64,000 bases of DNA from Legionellaceae bacterium. GTDB taxonomy: Bacteria; Pseudomonadota; Gammaproteobacteria; Legionellales; Legionellaceae. A program made the position numbers and the translations under genes. Under the pieces are notes generated by a model. It made no database searches and was not told the DNA's origin. It saw nothing but the letters and a program-made list of their open reading frames with translations. This document shows positions 25,929 to 36,078 of this stretch, one piece after another (the first letter of the stretch is position 1; every line of letters begins with the position of its first letter). Where the stretch lies: the NCBI GenBank assembly GCA_020831865.1, contig JAFIFT010000019.1, positions 219,152-283,151 on the forward strand, in the 5' to 3' direction.

Positions 25929-27452
25929 TTACATCGAATGCCCGTTTGAGCAGGAGAGAGTATCGCCATTTGCCTCATCGTCCCCCAGGCTTTGACGCCA
26001 TTTTTCGCGATTGTGTGCCAATGTGGCTTGCAAGAGCACGGCTGCTTCGCCAAACACCGCCAGACCCTTCAATTCGGTGAGTGGGGTATTGGCGATTAAT
26101 GCCTGCGCCACGCGAAGCTCCTGTTCTTCGGATAAGTTATGACTGGACAGATCAATCACTCGTAAAGCTTTGGGACGTTGCAGTGCTTCGATTAAGCAGG
26201 GGATATCCTCCACATCAAAGCGCATGCCACTCAGGTTGATGCGCTGCAGGCTCGGGTGTTGGGCCACCGTCTGCAACAGACTTCGTAACGATGGCGAACT
26301 GATATAGCAATGATTCAAATGCAAAACGCGCAAAGATTGGTTTTTAGCCAACCCGGCAAGAAATGCCCGCATGGCAGCATCACTGAAAATTAAAGAATGT
26401 TCATCTTCTATAACGTAACTAAACCCCAGATCAAGGGATTGCAGGCTATCGTATTCCGCCAGTAAACGCCCCAGCGCCGCCATTCCCTTATTGCCTTTGC
26501 CAATCTCGCCCCGGGAGAGATCCAAATGAGTGAGCCTGGCCGAGCGAAGCCCCTTGTGCTGATAAAAACCAGGCGTATCCTGTCCCACGAGGCAATTGAC
26601 CATCTCCGCGACAAACGCATCATCGACCATTTTCATATTCAATTGCAGGTGCTGTAAATCAGTAGGTTCCGCTAACAACGCCAGCAGGGGATTGAGTCTT
26701 GCTAAATGTTTATCATTGCGGTGCATGGAAAACTGCAGGCGGTGCAGCTGCTTCGCGCGCCCCAGGGACGTCAGCAGCACATTCATGTACTCGGGCACGC
26801 TGGCGCAATCTTCTAACATCAGCTGCCGCAAGGAGGTTTTCTGCTCGAGCATTCCCATAAAGGAGCGCAAGTCCTTCTCCGAGCGAAAGGGCAGATTGCG
26901 CAACGATAAAACAGCTAAGGCATTGGCCGCGCTCATCACGGCGGTCAGGAGGGCTGCGCTATTTTTCAATACACGCTGATGACACTGGTCATCGTATTCA
27001 TGCGGCGACAAAAAATGATTCAGATGAAATTCTCGCAAGGAGGCATTCTCTGACAGCGCACCTCCCCATGGAGCAAGATCCACATAGGCAAAACTTGCAC
27101 TGTCTATGGTGATGCTCTGCAAAGCCTGCGATTGGCGCAGCGGTTCCGACCACAGCGTGACGATGCGCTCTGTCAGTCCCGTATCACCTATCAACGAAAT
27201 CGCCATGTGTTCCAGTGAGGATTTGATCATCAATTGCGCCACCAGGCCGGCGATGTCCTCACTGTAAAGCGTCCAACACTGCAGCGAAAGCGACCGGAGG
27301 TTGCTGCAGTCTTGCAGAAAAAGTAATATTTCCCGGGCGTTGCTTTCTTCCATTCCTGGGCCAAGCACGACTTCCACCGACAGGGGGGGCAGACTGTGCG
27401 CCACCAAAGTTTTGACCTCAGTGGTTAGTTTTTCAATTTTTATATGGCCCAT
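25929..27452 (-). CDS. Leucine-rich-repeat (RNase-inhibitor-like) protein
   Basis: 507 aa, cytosolic-looking. It contains about ten repeats of 25-35 residues with L..L.L. patterns, for example LRSLSLQ, LQSITID, LRQLMLED, LQHLQLN, LTHLDLS, LQSLDLG, LRVLHLNHC, LQRINLSG and LRVIDLS. The repeat spacing is of the ribonuclease-inhibitor (NLR/RanGAP-like) type common in eukaryotic proteins and in effectors of intracellular bacteria. A GGGGGTGAG site precedes the ATG. It is divergent from smc with ~175 nt between. Role unknown; a host-interaction protein is possible. Confidence 0.75.
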   Translation of the reverse strand: MGHIKIEKLTTEVKTLVAHSLPPLSVEVVLGPGMEESNAREILLFLQDCSNLRSLSLQCWTLYSEDIAGLVAQLMIKSSLEHMAISLIGDTGLTERIVTLWSEPLRQSQALQSITIDSASFAYVDLAPWGGALSENASLREFHLNHFLSPHEYDDQCHQRVLKNSAALLTAVMSAANALAVLSLRNLPFRSEKDLRSFMGMLEQKTSLRQLMLEDCASVPEYMNVLLTSLGRAKQLHRLQFSMHRNDKHLARLNPLLALLAEPTDLQHLQLNMKMVDDAFVAEMVNCLVGQDTPGFYQHKGLRSARLTHLDLSRGEIGKGNKGMAALGRLLAEYDSLQSLDLGFSYVIEDEHSLIFSDAAMRAFLAGLAKNQSLRVLHLNHCYISSPSLRSLLQTVAQHPSLQRINLSGMRFDVEDIPCLIEALQRPKALRVIDLSSHNLSEEQELRVAQALIANTPLTELKGLAVFGEAAVLLQATLAHNREKWRQSLGDDEANGDTLSCSNGHSM

Positions 27453-27626
27453 GATTGCTCACCCCCTAAATTGACATAAAAAAGACCATTATGCAGGATA
27501 AAAACAATGAAGCAAAGCCACTTTCTAATAGCTTGACGGCACAATGGCGGCATTATGCATCGCCTCCTTGCCGATTTATGGCTACAATAGCCCATTTTCT
27601 CCTCATTGATAGTGGATAGTAAAGCC

Positions 27627-30600
27627 ATGCGCTTAAAACACATAAAATTGGTTGGCTTTAAATCCTTTGTCGAGCCCACCCTGGTTCCCTTACCGGATAA
27701 TCTGGTAGCTATTGTGGGTCCCAATGGTTGTGGCAAGTCCAATATTATTGATGCGGTCCGTTGGGTTCTGGGCGAAAGCTCCGCAAAAAACCTGCGCGGA
27801 GCCTCCATGAGCGATGTCATTTTTAACGGCTCGAGCCAGCGTAAGCCGATGGGTCAGGCCAGTGTGGAGCTGCTGTTTGATAATAACGGAGGACGACTTG
27901 GCGGACCGTTTGGCCGCTATGCAGAAATTGCCGTTAAACGTGTGGTCAACCGCGATGGCGAGGCCGCATACTATTTGAACAACAGCCGTTGCCGTCGGCG
28001 TGATATTACGGACTTGTTTCTGGGCACAGGCGCCGGCGCTCGTGGGTATTCCATTATCAGTCAGGGTACGATTTCCCAGCTGATTGAAGCGCGCCCCGAA
28101 GACCTCAGAGTCCATCTGGAAGAAGCCGCCGGCATCGCCAAATATAAAGAACGCCGGCGGGAAACCTTAAGCCGTATTAGCCATACGCGCGACAATCTGC
28201 AGCGCGTCAGCGACATCTGTCACGAATTGCAGACCCAATTGCAGCGGCTGGAGCGGCAAGCTCAGGCGGCGGAACGTTATCGGGCCCTCAATCAACAGCG
28301 GCAACAGCAGCAACTCAAAGTTGGCACCCTGCAATGGCAAGCACTGGAAGAGGAGCGTATCATCGAGCAACAAAAGGTCGAGCAAGCCGCTGAGGCGCTC
28401 TACCAGCATAAAGCGCAGCGTGCCCATATACGCCATGAAGAGCAACAGCTGCTGAGCAGCATCAACCAAAAAGAACAGAATCAGCAAACACTGCAAACAC
28501 AAGCCTTACAACTGGCAACTGAAATTGCCCGACTGGAAACCCACCTGCAGCAGCAACAGGAACAACAGGCCAACCGAGAAGCCAGTCAGGCTCAGTTGCA
28601 ACAAGACTGCCAACAAACCGAAGCACAACTGCAAACGGAAAAGCAGCAACTGCACAGGAGTCGCCAGGCTCTGCAGACACTGCAAAAAAAACAACCGGCA
28701 TTGCAAGCCAATCTGGAGCGCGCGCAACAGTACTTGCAGAGGATCAGTCTGGAGCAGGCACAGGCACAACAGCGTCGGCATGCTGCCGAACAGGAACTGC
28801 GCCATCAGCAGCATCAGGCTGAGCTGATAGACATCCGTCTGCACCAGTTACAGGAAAAACGCCAACAACAACTCTTGCAGGCCGAACGCATCCATCTCCC
28901 AGCTCTGGCCACAGAAATTAACGCGGTCAAAACCCAGCTACTCACCGCAACCCAGGCCAGAGCACAGAGCCAACAGCAGGCAGAACAGGCGCTAGCTGTG
29001 CTGGAGCAGGAACAGCAAAACCTGAAAAGGCAGCAACAACAATGGCAACAGCAACGACAGCAACTGGCACAACTGGAGAAAGACTACCAAAAGACGCTGC
29101 GAGCATATACGGTACAGCAAACTCAAATCGCCACTCTTGCCGGTGAAAATGGGCAACATCCTCAACTGCTGGCCTGGCAAAAAAAACAGCTTGCGCTGTA
29201 TACGCAATGTCAGGTTGCGCCTGACTGGCGGGCAGTGGTAGAGTGGCTATTTGCCGATGCTTTGCGCGGCTTTCTCCAGAGCACCCCAATCCAGCCGCCT
29301 CTTCAGGAAGCCTGGCTCGCGGGCAGCGGTTGTAGTCTGTTCACCGAAAAACCACGTCCGGCCGACGTCCAGGAAAACCAGTTGCTCGCCCATATCCAGG
29401 GCCCGCTTCCCCACTGGCCGCTGCCCCTTGAAAAAATTTATATTGCTGAAAATGGGCAACAAGGGCAGCTTTTACTGCAAAGCCTGGCAGCAGATGCCTC
29501 GGTCCTCAGCCGGGATGGCTTGTGGCAAGGCCATGGCTGGCTCAGAATCATGCCGCAACACGCACAAAATACTCCCAGTCTTCTGGCATTGCAGGCTCAG
29601 GGCGCGACCCTGGCGCAACAGCTGGCGGAATGTGAGCAGCAAAAAATTCATATCGAACAAGAAACGGAGACGAGCTTGCAGCGGCTGGACGCACAGCAAC
29701 GCAGGCTGGCAGTGCAGCAGCAAAACCTCCTGGAGCAACAAAACGAGGCGCAGCAACAACAGATCCACTGCCAGAATTTGCAAAAACAACGGGATAAGCT
29801 CTTGGTCCAACAGGCCCAACAGGCTCAACAGCAGAACGACTGCCTGGATGAACTGGCGCAGATCAACGAAGCACTGCTGATGGGCGAACAAGAACAGGAA
29901 CAGCAGAAAAGCGCCTGTAAGCGAGCCGAACAGCACCTTCACCACTGCGTCAGCAGCGAGGCGACACCCGAGCTCCTGTCACAACAGCAACAAAAAGTAG
30001 CCGCCTTGCAAGCAGAGTGGCACCAGACCCAACTGGCCCTACAAAAAGAGCAACAACAGACCGAACAGCGGACACTGGCTATTGAGCGTGAACAGGCGCG
30101 GCATCAGACCCTCCTTGAGCGCTTGTCGGCACTGACCAGGCAAAACCGGGAGGCTGCACCGTCACTAAAGGATCTACCCGCCCAACTGAAGCATCTGCAG
30201 GCTAAACAGCAAGAAACCGACCAGCAACTCAACGCCGCCAAAGCAGAATTGCAAGCGCAGCAAAAACAGCAGGCACAGCTGCAGGCTAACCTGCTCTCCT
30301 GTGAACAGCAAGCCGAAGACGCCGGCCAGCGCTATCAGCAACATCAGTTACGAGAACAGGAACTGGCCGTTCGCGCTCATACCCTGCAGGAACAGCTGGC
30401 CGCTATGGGTTATGATTTGGCAGAGGCTCAAAAGCAACTCAGCGAGGGCGATTGCGTGTCTGCCTGCCAGCAAGCGCTGGCGGAATGCGAACAAAAAATA
30501 ACCCGTCTGGGCGCTATTAATCTCGCCGCTATCGAAGAATACCAACAGGAAAAGGAGCGCCAGAGCATGCTCGAGCGTGAATACGCCGATTTAACGCAAG

Positions 30601-31136
30601 CCTTACAAACGCTGGAGAGCGCGATTGCCCAGATCGATAAAGAAAGCCGCCAGCGCCTGCGGGAAACCTTTGATACTGTCAATAGCCGCTTTGGCGAGAT
30701 TTTCCCAAAACTGTTTGGCGGGGGACATGCCCGTTTGCAATTAAGCGAGGAGAACTTGCTGGAAGCCGGGGTATTGGTGATGGCCCAACCTCCCGGCAAA
30801 CGCAACAGCACCATTCATCTGCTGTCCGGGGGCGAGAAAGCCATGACTGCCCTAGCGCTGGTATTTGCGATTTTTCAACTCAATCCGTCGCCGTTTTGCA
30901 TGCTTGATGAAGTCGATGCACCGCTGGATGAGATCAACACCGGACGCTTTTGTGCGCTGGTACGCGAGATGTCACCGCTCATCCAGTTCCTTTTTATTAC
31001 GCATAATAAAATCACCATGGAATTAGCCGGACAACTGGTGGGCGTCACCATGCGGGAGTCAGGCGTATCCCGTATCGTCAGCGTTAATGTGGAAGAGGCA
31101 GCTCAATTTGCGCAAAAACAGGCGTCCTCAGACTAG
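27627..31136 (+). CDS. smc: Chromosome segregation protein SMC
   Basis: 1169 aa. The N-terminal ABC-type head has the typical SMC start MRLKHIKLVGFKSF and Walker A GPNGCGKSNIIDAVRW. Long coiled coils extremely rich in Gln flank a hinge around residues 520-660. The C-terminal head has the signature LLSGGEKAMTALAL and Walker B FCMLDEVDAPLDE. Forms the condensin-like complex with ScpAB that organises the chromosome. Start placed at ATG 27627 because the first residues then match the family; upstream codons are in frame but unrelated. Followed by zipA, as in other gammaproteobacteria. Confidence 0.95.
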   Translation: MRLKHIKLVGFKSFVEPTLVPLPDNLVAIVGPNGCGKSNIIDAVRWVLGESSAKNLRGASMSDVIFNGSSQRKPMGQASVELLFDNNGGRLGGPFGRYAEIAVKRVVNRDGEAAYYLNNSRCRRRDITDLFLGTGAGARGYSIISQGTISQLIEARPEDLRVHLEEAAGIAKYKERRRETLSRISHTRDNLQRVSDICHELQTQLQRLERQAQAAERYRALNQQRQQQQLKVGTLQWQALEEERIIEQQKVEQAAEALYQHKAQRAHIRHEEQQLLSSINQKEQNQQTLQTQALQLATEIARLETHLQQQQEQQANREASQAQLQQDCQQTEAQLQTEKQQLHRSRQALQTLQKKQPALQANLERAQQYLQRISLEQAQAQQRRHAAEQELRHQQHQAELIDIRLHQLQEKRQQQLLQAERIHLPALATEINAVKTQLLTATQARAQSQQQAEQALAVLEQEQQNLKRQQQQWQQQRQQLAQLEKDYQKTLRAYTVQQTQIATLAGENGQHPQLLAWQKKQLALYTQCQVAPDWRAVVEWLFADALRGFLQSTPIQPPLQEAWLAGSGCSLFTEKPRPADVQENQLLAHIQGPLPHWPLPLEKIYIAENGQQGQLLLQSLAADASVLSRDGLWQGHGWLRIMPQHAQNTPSLLALQAQGATLAQQLAECEQQKIHIEQETETSLQRLDAQQRRLAVQQQNLLEQQNEAQQQQIHCQNLQKQRDKLLVQQAQQAQQQNDCLDELAQINEALLMGEQEQEQQKSACKRAEQHLHHCVSSEATPELLSQQQQKVAALQAEWHQTQLALQKEQQQTEQRTLAIEREQARHQTLLERLSALTRQNREAAPSLKDLPAQLKHLQAKQQETDQQLNAAKAELQAQQKQQAQLQANLLSCEQQAEDAGQRYQQHQLREQELAVRAHTLQEQLAAMGYDLAEAQKQLSEGDCVSACQQALAECEQKITRLGAINLAAIEEYQQEKERQSMLEREYADLTQALQTLESAIAQIDKESRQRLRETFDTVNSRFGEIFPKLFGGGHARLQLSEENLLEAGVLVMAQPPGKRNSTIHLLSGGEKAMTALALVFAIFQLNPSPFCMLDEVDAPLDEINTGRFCALVREMSPLIQFLFITHNKITMELAGQLVGVTMRESGVSRIVSVNVEEAAQFAQKQASSD

Positions 31137-31505
31137 TAGCTCATCCTGCCCGAAAGACCGGGTAGCATCGGTGCTGGCGGCCTTGATTTGAGAATGGGGC
31201 TATACTTATTATGCACAAAGAGCCCAAAGTCAGAACCCTGCCAGCAACCGTTTTGTAAAAAAACAGCGCTTGTCTGCCAGGAGCATTGACACCACCCCCT
31301 GTACAATACGATACTAAAAGCAACGATTCATGACTGCCTGCCCACGGGACAGCGTTATCCTGTGGTATCATTGCTGACAATACAGGGCGGTTATTGACAA
31401 AAACCGGTATCCTGCTGTGCAGGTCATCATCACAGCGCGGGGGGGCTCGGAATACGCATCCGCAGAACCGGTTCACAATCACTTTCACACACAAGCGGAG
31501 CAAAT
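31137..31505. other. Intergenic stretch between smc and zipA
   Basis: About 370 bases without a gene. A TTGACA at 31394-31399 is a possible -35 box for zipA and the following mur genes, but no convincing -10 follows at the right distance. I see no strong terminator after smc. Confidence 0.45.
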
Positions 31506-32261
31506 ATGTCGGCCAATCTGAGTTTAATTCTCAACCTGTTGTTACTGGCGGGTATTGCTGTCGCCATTACACGCCTGATACGGCAGCATCGCTCCCGGCC
31601 TGAAACGCCGGCCGTGCCCAAGGAACCCCGGCTGGGAAATCCTGAGCATCTGGCAACCGATGATATTATCGCCGTGCGATGCATCGACCCCTCCACCGAC
31701 TCGAACCCATCATCACCCCATACGCCAGACAGCACGCCGATAGCCGGTGCACAAGCCTCGTCATCATCCTCGTCCCAAGGCCGTTCCCGCCCGGCCTCGT
31801 CGCCCCCCCCAGGCGACACACCGGAAACCTTGAAAAATCCAATCATGCTGTTTATCGCCGCACGCAAAAACCGGCAATTCGCTGGTTATGAATTACTACA
31901 AGCCATCCTCTCTGCGGGCTTGCGTTTTGGTGATGGCAATCTGTTTCACCGCCATCAGGGCGATAATGGGCAGGGCATTCTCATGTGTAGCCTGGCGGCT
32001 GCCACCGAGTCCGGCCAATTTAATTTGCAACGGATGGGAGCATTTACCTGCCGCGGGCTCTGCCTTTTTATGGAAGCCAGTACCAATAGCAACATTGACG
32101 AAGAACGTTTTTCCGTGATGCTGGAGGTAGCGCGGCGCCTGGCTGAAGAACTGGATGCCCTCATCCTCGATGAACGACACAAGCCCTTCAGTGAGCATAG
32201 CCTCCACTATTACGAACAACGGCTTGGCTGTGTATTAGCCATGACCGCAGACGCTGATTAA
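31506..32261 (+). CDS. zipA: Cell division protein ZipA
   Basis: 251 aa inner-membrane protein that tethers FtsZ. It has an N-terminal membrane segment (LSLILNLLLLAGIAVAITR) with a short basic stop, a linker of ~80 residues rich in Ser and Pro, and a C-terminal FtsZ-binding domain beginning near IMLFIAARKNRQFAGYELLQ and including GILMCSLAA and ARRLAEELDA. GGAG lies 5 nt before the ATG. The FtsZ C-terminal peptide it would bind (LDIPAFLR) is encoded 12 kb downstream. Confidence 0.9.
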   Translation: MSANLSLILNLLLLAGIAVAITRLIRQHRSRPETPAVPKEPRLGNPEHLATDDIIAVRCIDPSTDSNPSSPHTPDSTPIAGAQASSSSSSQGRSRPASSPPPGDTPETLKNPIMLFIAARKNRQFAGYELLQAILSAGLRFGDGNLFHRHQGDNGQGILMCSLAAATESGQFNLQRMGAFTCRGLCLFMEASTNSNIDEERFSVMLEVARRLAEELDALILDERHKPFSEHSLHYYEQRLGCVLAMTADAD

Positions 32262-32278
32262 CGTTGATGGACACGAGC

Positions 32279-33634
32279 ATGATTACATTAAATGACCTGT
32301 CGACCTGGCTTGCCCACCCTCCCTGTTCGGAGCAAGCGATTCATCGTTTCCAAATCAACAGCCAGCAGATTCAGGCAGGTGATGTCTTTATAGCCCTGCC
32401 AGGGGAGCACACCGATGGACACCACTACATTGCGCATGCCGCCAGTCAGGGTGCCATTGCCATTATCTGCGAACGCCCGCAGGCAAAGTTGAATATTCCC
32501 CAGTTTGTTGTCCCTGAAACAGCTAAAGCCCTGGGCTTTATTGCCCGGCAACACCGGAAACGCCTGCATTGCCCGGTAATTGCCCTGACCGGCAGTAATG
32601 GCAAAACCAGTGTCAAGGAAATGATTGCCGCCTGTTTACCAGCCCCATTTTTAGCTACCAGCGGCAATCTTAATAATCATCTGGGCGTGCCACTGATGGT
32701 ACTGAGGCTCAACCGTCAACATCGTTTTGCAGTGTTTGAGTGCGGCGCCAACCATGCCGGTGAAATTGCCTATACGGCCGCTATCTGCCAACCGGATATC
32801 GCACTCATCAATAATATTGCACCAGCTCACATCGAGGGCTTTGGGTCTATCGAAGGCGTCGCACGGGCCAAGGGGGAAATCTACAGCAGTCTGGCGGCCA
32901 ACAAAATTGCCATCGTGAATGATGATGATCACTATGCCCATTTTTGGGATGCACAACTTCTCGATAAACAGGTATTGCGTTTCTCACGGAATCATCCGGC
33001 AGATATCAGCGCCCACCACATTCAATACGACAGCAAAGCCTGCGCCAGCTTTCAGTTACGCTTCCCGGATCAGCAGAACTGGCAGCTACAGTTACGGGTT
33101 CCCGGCGCCCATATGGTGGCAAATGCCTGCGCTGCTGCCAGCTGTCTGTGGGCAGCGGGCATCGACGGCTCCGCCATTGTCGAGGGTCTGGCCCATTTTC
33201 AAGGGGTGCCAGGGCGTCAGACCCTTGTCAACGGTTTACACGGTGCCTGCATTATCGATGATAGTTACAACGCCAATCTGCACTCCGTGCTGGCTGGTAT
33301 CGCGGTTCTGCGCCACTACGGCGGCCAGCGTATTCTGGTTTTGGGTGACATGGGTGAGCTGGGAAGCCATAGCCTAAGCCATCACCAGGAGGTAGGAACA
33401 GCCGCCAAAACTGCCGGTATTGACCACCTGCTCACCATAGGTGAAAACAGCCATGCCGCAACCCAAGCCTTTGGAGCAGGAGCCTGGCATTTCACGGATA
33501 AAAAGAGCCTGCTGTCGCAGCTCCGTGCTCTAATCACCGCAGAAACCACCGTACTGGTCAAAGGCTCGCGCAGCGCCGCTATGGAAACCATCGTGGCTCC
33601 CCTTTTGCTCCAGCACCCCCCTGTAGAAGGATAA
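32279..33634 (+). CDS. murF: UDP-N-acetylmuramoyl-tripeptide--D-alanyl-D-alanine ligase
   Basis: Cytosolic Mur ligase adding D-Ala-D-Ala to the peptidoglycan precursor. ATP-binding [11 protein letters not shown] at about residues 104-114, then [28 protein letters not shown] and [10 protein letters not shown], all typical of MurF. About 451 aa. I choose ATG 32279 since [11 protein letters not shown] fits the family start; ATG 32267 is also in frame and neither has a strong ribosome-binding site. First of the contiguous mur/fts run, 17 nt after zipA. Confidence 0.95.
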   Translation: MITLNDLSTWLAHPPCSEQAIHRFQINSQQIQAGDVFIALPGEHTDGHHYIAHAASQGAIAIICERPQAKLNIPQFVVPETAKALGFIARQHRKRLHCPVIALTGSNGKTSVKEMIAACLPAPFLATSGNLNNHLGVPLMVLRLNRQHRFAVFECGANHAGEIAYTAAICQPDIALINNIAPAHIEGFGSIEGVARAKGEIYSSLAANKIAIVNDDDHYAHFWDAQLLDKQVLRFSRNHPADISAHHIQYDSKACASFQLRFPDQQNWQLQLRVPGAHMVANACAAASCLWAAGIDGSAIVEGLAHFQGVPGRQTLVNGLHGACIIDDSYNANLHSVLAGIAVLRHYGGQRILVLGDMGELGSHSLSHHQEVGTAAKTAGIDHLLTIGENSHAATQAFGAGAWHFTDKKSLLSQLRALITAETTVLVKGSRSAAMETIVAPLLLQHPPVEG

Positions 33635-33639
33635 TATTG

Positions 33640-34725
33640 ATGCTCTATTGGCTAACCCAACTTTTTCAGGAGCAATACCATGCCCTGCGTGTCTTTCAGT
33701 ATCTGACCTTTCGATCCATACTGGCCGCACTGACCGCCTTACTGGTCGGACTATTCCTGGGTCCCGCACTCATCAGGGCGCTCAAACGTCTGCAAATTGG
33801 CCAGATGGTACGCCAGGATGGCCCGCAAAGCCACTACAGCAAAAAGGGAACACCGACCATGGGGGGCGCTCTGACGCTGCTCAGTATTTTGGTCAGCTGT
33901 TTGTTATGGGGAGATCTGCGCCAATCCGCACTCTGGCTGACGATGTTGATTTTGGTGGGTTTTGGCCTGATCGGCTGGATTGATGATTATCGCAAAGTGG
34001 TACGAAAAAACAGCCGCGGCCTGCCTGGCCGCTGGAAATATTTCTGGCAGTCCTTGCTGGCGCTTCTGGTTGTTTGCTGGATTTATGCCACCGCCAGTTT
34101 ACCCATTCAAACCCAACTCAGTATTCCCTTCTTTAAAGACTGGTTACTGCCGCTGGGCTGGTTTTTCCCCATCCTGGGCTATTTTGTCATCGTAGGCAGT
34201 TCCAATGCCGTCAATCTGACCGATGGTCTTGATGGCCTGGCTATCGTGCCGATTATCATGGTCGCCGGTGCCCTGGGGATTTTTGCCTATGCCAGCTCCA
34301 ACGCCAACTACGCCCATTATCTGGCCATGCCCTTTGTACCCAATACCGGTGAGTTAACGATTTTCTGTGCCGCTATGGTCGGAGCAGGCCTGGGATTTCT
34401 CTGGTTTAACAGCTATCCTGCTCAGGTTTTTATGGGGGATGTGGGCTCGCTTTCGCTGGGAGCGGCACTGGGTATTATTGCTATCCTGATTCGCCAGGAA
34501 TTAATTCTGTTGATCATGGGCGGCTTGTTTGTCATTGAGACACTATCGGTTATCCTGCAAGTCGGCTACTTCAAGTACTCCGGCGGCAAACGCCTTTTCC
34601 GCATGGCTCCCCTGCATCATCATTTTGAATTAAAAGGTTGGCCAGAACCGAAAGTGATCGTGCGCTTCTGGATTATTAACGTTATTTTCGTACTGTGCGG
34701 CTTGGCTACCCTGAAATTACGCTAG
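33640..34725 (+). CDS. mraY: Phospho-N-acetylmuramoyl-pentapeptide-transferase
   Basis: Polytopic inner-membrane enzyme forming lipid I. 361 aa, as in E. coli (360). Family motifs seen are [45 protein letters not shown] and [19 protein letters not shown] about 8 nt before ATG 33640. Confidence 0.97.
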   Translation: MLYWLTQLFQEQYHALRVFQYLTFRSILAALTALLVGLFLGPALIRALKRLQIGQMVRQDGPQSHYSKKGTPTMGGALTLLSILVSCLLWGDLRQSALWLTMLILVGFGLIGWIDDYRKVVRKNSRGLPGRWKYFWQSLLALLVVCWIYATASLPIQTQLSIPFFKDWLLPLGWFFPILGYFVIVGSSNAVNLTDGLDGLAIVPIIMVAGALGIFAYASSNANYAHYLAMPFVPNTGELTIFCAAMVGAGLGFLWFNSYPAQVFMGDVGSLSLGAALGIIAILIRQELILLIMGGLFVIETLSVILQVGYFKYSGGKRLFRMAPLHHHFELKGWPEPKVIVRFWIINVIFVLCGLATLKLR

Positions 34726-34731
34726 GAGAAC

Positions 34732-36078
34732 ATGATGAATGCACACTGCAATCTGGTGGTCGGCCTGGGCAAAACTGGTCTGTCCATAGCGCGCTGGCTC
34801 GCTCGCCAAGGGCAGTCTTTTATCCTCTACGATACCCGCGACACCTTAGCCAATCTTGCCGAGATCCAGCACTTGTTTCCGGACACCGAAATTTTTCTGG
34901 CCGACTTGCCTGACATCTACTGGCCCAGAATTCATAACCTGATCTGCAGCCCCGGCATTCCTGATACCGCCGCCATTTTGCAAAAGGCGCAGCAGCACCA
35001 GATTCCCATCATCGGAGATATTGAATGTTTGGCACGGGAGCTCAAAGCTCCGGTGATTGCAATTACCGGCACCAATGGCAAGTCCACCGTCACAACGCTG
35101 GTCGGCGATATGGCTCAAGCTGCCGGTTTGAAGGTGGCTGTTGCCGGCAATATTGGCACGCCAGTGCTGGATGTACTATCCAAGAATACGGACTATGATC
35201 TATGGGTGTTGGAACTGTCGAGTTTTCAACTGGCGCGCACCCACAGCCTGCGCCCCAAAGTGGCCAGCATTTTAAATATCAGCCCCGACCACCTGGATCA
35301 CCACGGGACGATGGAACAGTATATTGCCGCCAAACAACGCATCTATCAGCAGGCTGAGGCCATCGTGTATTATGCCGATGATCCCCTAACCTCCCCCACT
35401 GCCCTTGCAGCACAGACCCGCAGCGCTTCGTTTTCACTGACCCACAACAGCGCCCCTGACCACTGGGGTATTGTGGAAAAAGAGGGCGAAACCTGGCTGG
35501 CACACGCTGGACACGCCTGGTTCAATGTGCAGGAACTGCGCTGCAAGGGACGCCACTTTTGGCTGAATGCGCTGGCAGCCTCTGCCCTGGCACAATATGC
35601 CGGCATACCCGATGCAGCCATCAAAAAAGTATTGCGCGAATTTAAGGGACTGCCTCACCGGACGGAATGGGTACGCAACCGCCATGGTGTGGACTGGATC
35701 GACGACTCAAAAGGAACAAACGTGGGCGCCACCCTGGCGGCGCTCCAAGGCATTGGTGCCGCCATCGTCGGGAAAATTATTTTACTGGCCGGCGGTGTGG
35801 GTAAAGGAGCAGATTTTAGCGAACTGGCTCCCGTGGTCGAGCAATATGCCCGTGCAGTCATTTGTTTTGGCCGCGATGGTCCGCGTATCGCGGAATCCTT
35901 ACAAGACACAGCGTCGATTTTTGCCGCCGCAGATTTCAACGAGGCGATTTTACTGGCAGAGGCACAAGCCCAAGCAGGCGATGTGGTACTATTATCACCG
36001 GCCTGCGCCAGTTTTGATATGTTCCGTGACTTTAACCATCGTGGTGAGCTCTTCCAGGAACGGGTAAGGGCATTATGA
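34732..36078 (+). CDS. murD: UDP-N-acetylmuramoylalanine--D-glutamate ligase
   Basis: Mur ligase adding D-Glu. An N-terminal Rossmann-like segment (VVGLGKTGLSIARWLARQG) is followed by ATP-binding TGTNGKSTVTTL, then GNIGTPVLD, NISPDHLDHHGTM, PHRTEWV and DDSKGTNVGATLAAL. 448 aa. AGGAG precedes the ATG. Its stop overlaps the ftsW start (ATGA). Confidence 0.97.
   Translation: MMNAHCNLVVGLGKTGLSIARWLARQGQSFILYDTRDTLANLAEIQHLFPDTEIFLADLPDIYWPRIHNLICSPGIPDTAAILQKAQQHQIPIIGDIECLARELKAPVIAITGTNGKSTVTTLVGDMAQAAGLKVAVAGNIGTPVLDVLSKNTDYDLWVLELSSFQLARTHSLRPKVASILNISPDHLDHHGTMEQYIAAKQRIYQQAEAIVYYADDPLTSPTALAAQTRSASFSLTHNSAPDHWGIVEKEGETWLAHAGHAWFNVQELRCKGRHFWLNALAASALAQYAGIPDAAIKKVLREFKGLPHRTEWVRNRHGVDWIDDSKGTNVGATLAALQGIGAAIVGKIILLAGGVGKGADFSELAPVVEQYARAVICFGRDGPRIAESLQDTASIFAAADFNEAILLAEAQAQAGDVVLLSPACASFDMFRDFNHRGELFQERVRAL

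Noticed and set aside
31394..31399. TTGACA as the zipA promoter
   Set aside because: No acceptable -10 element 16-18 nt downstream; left only as a remark in the intergenic entry.
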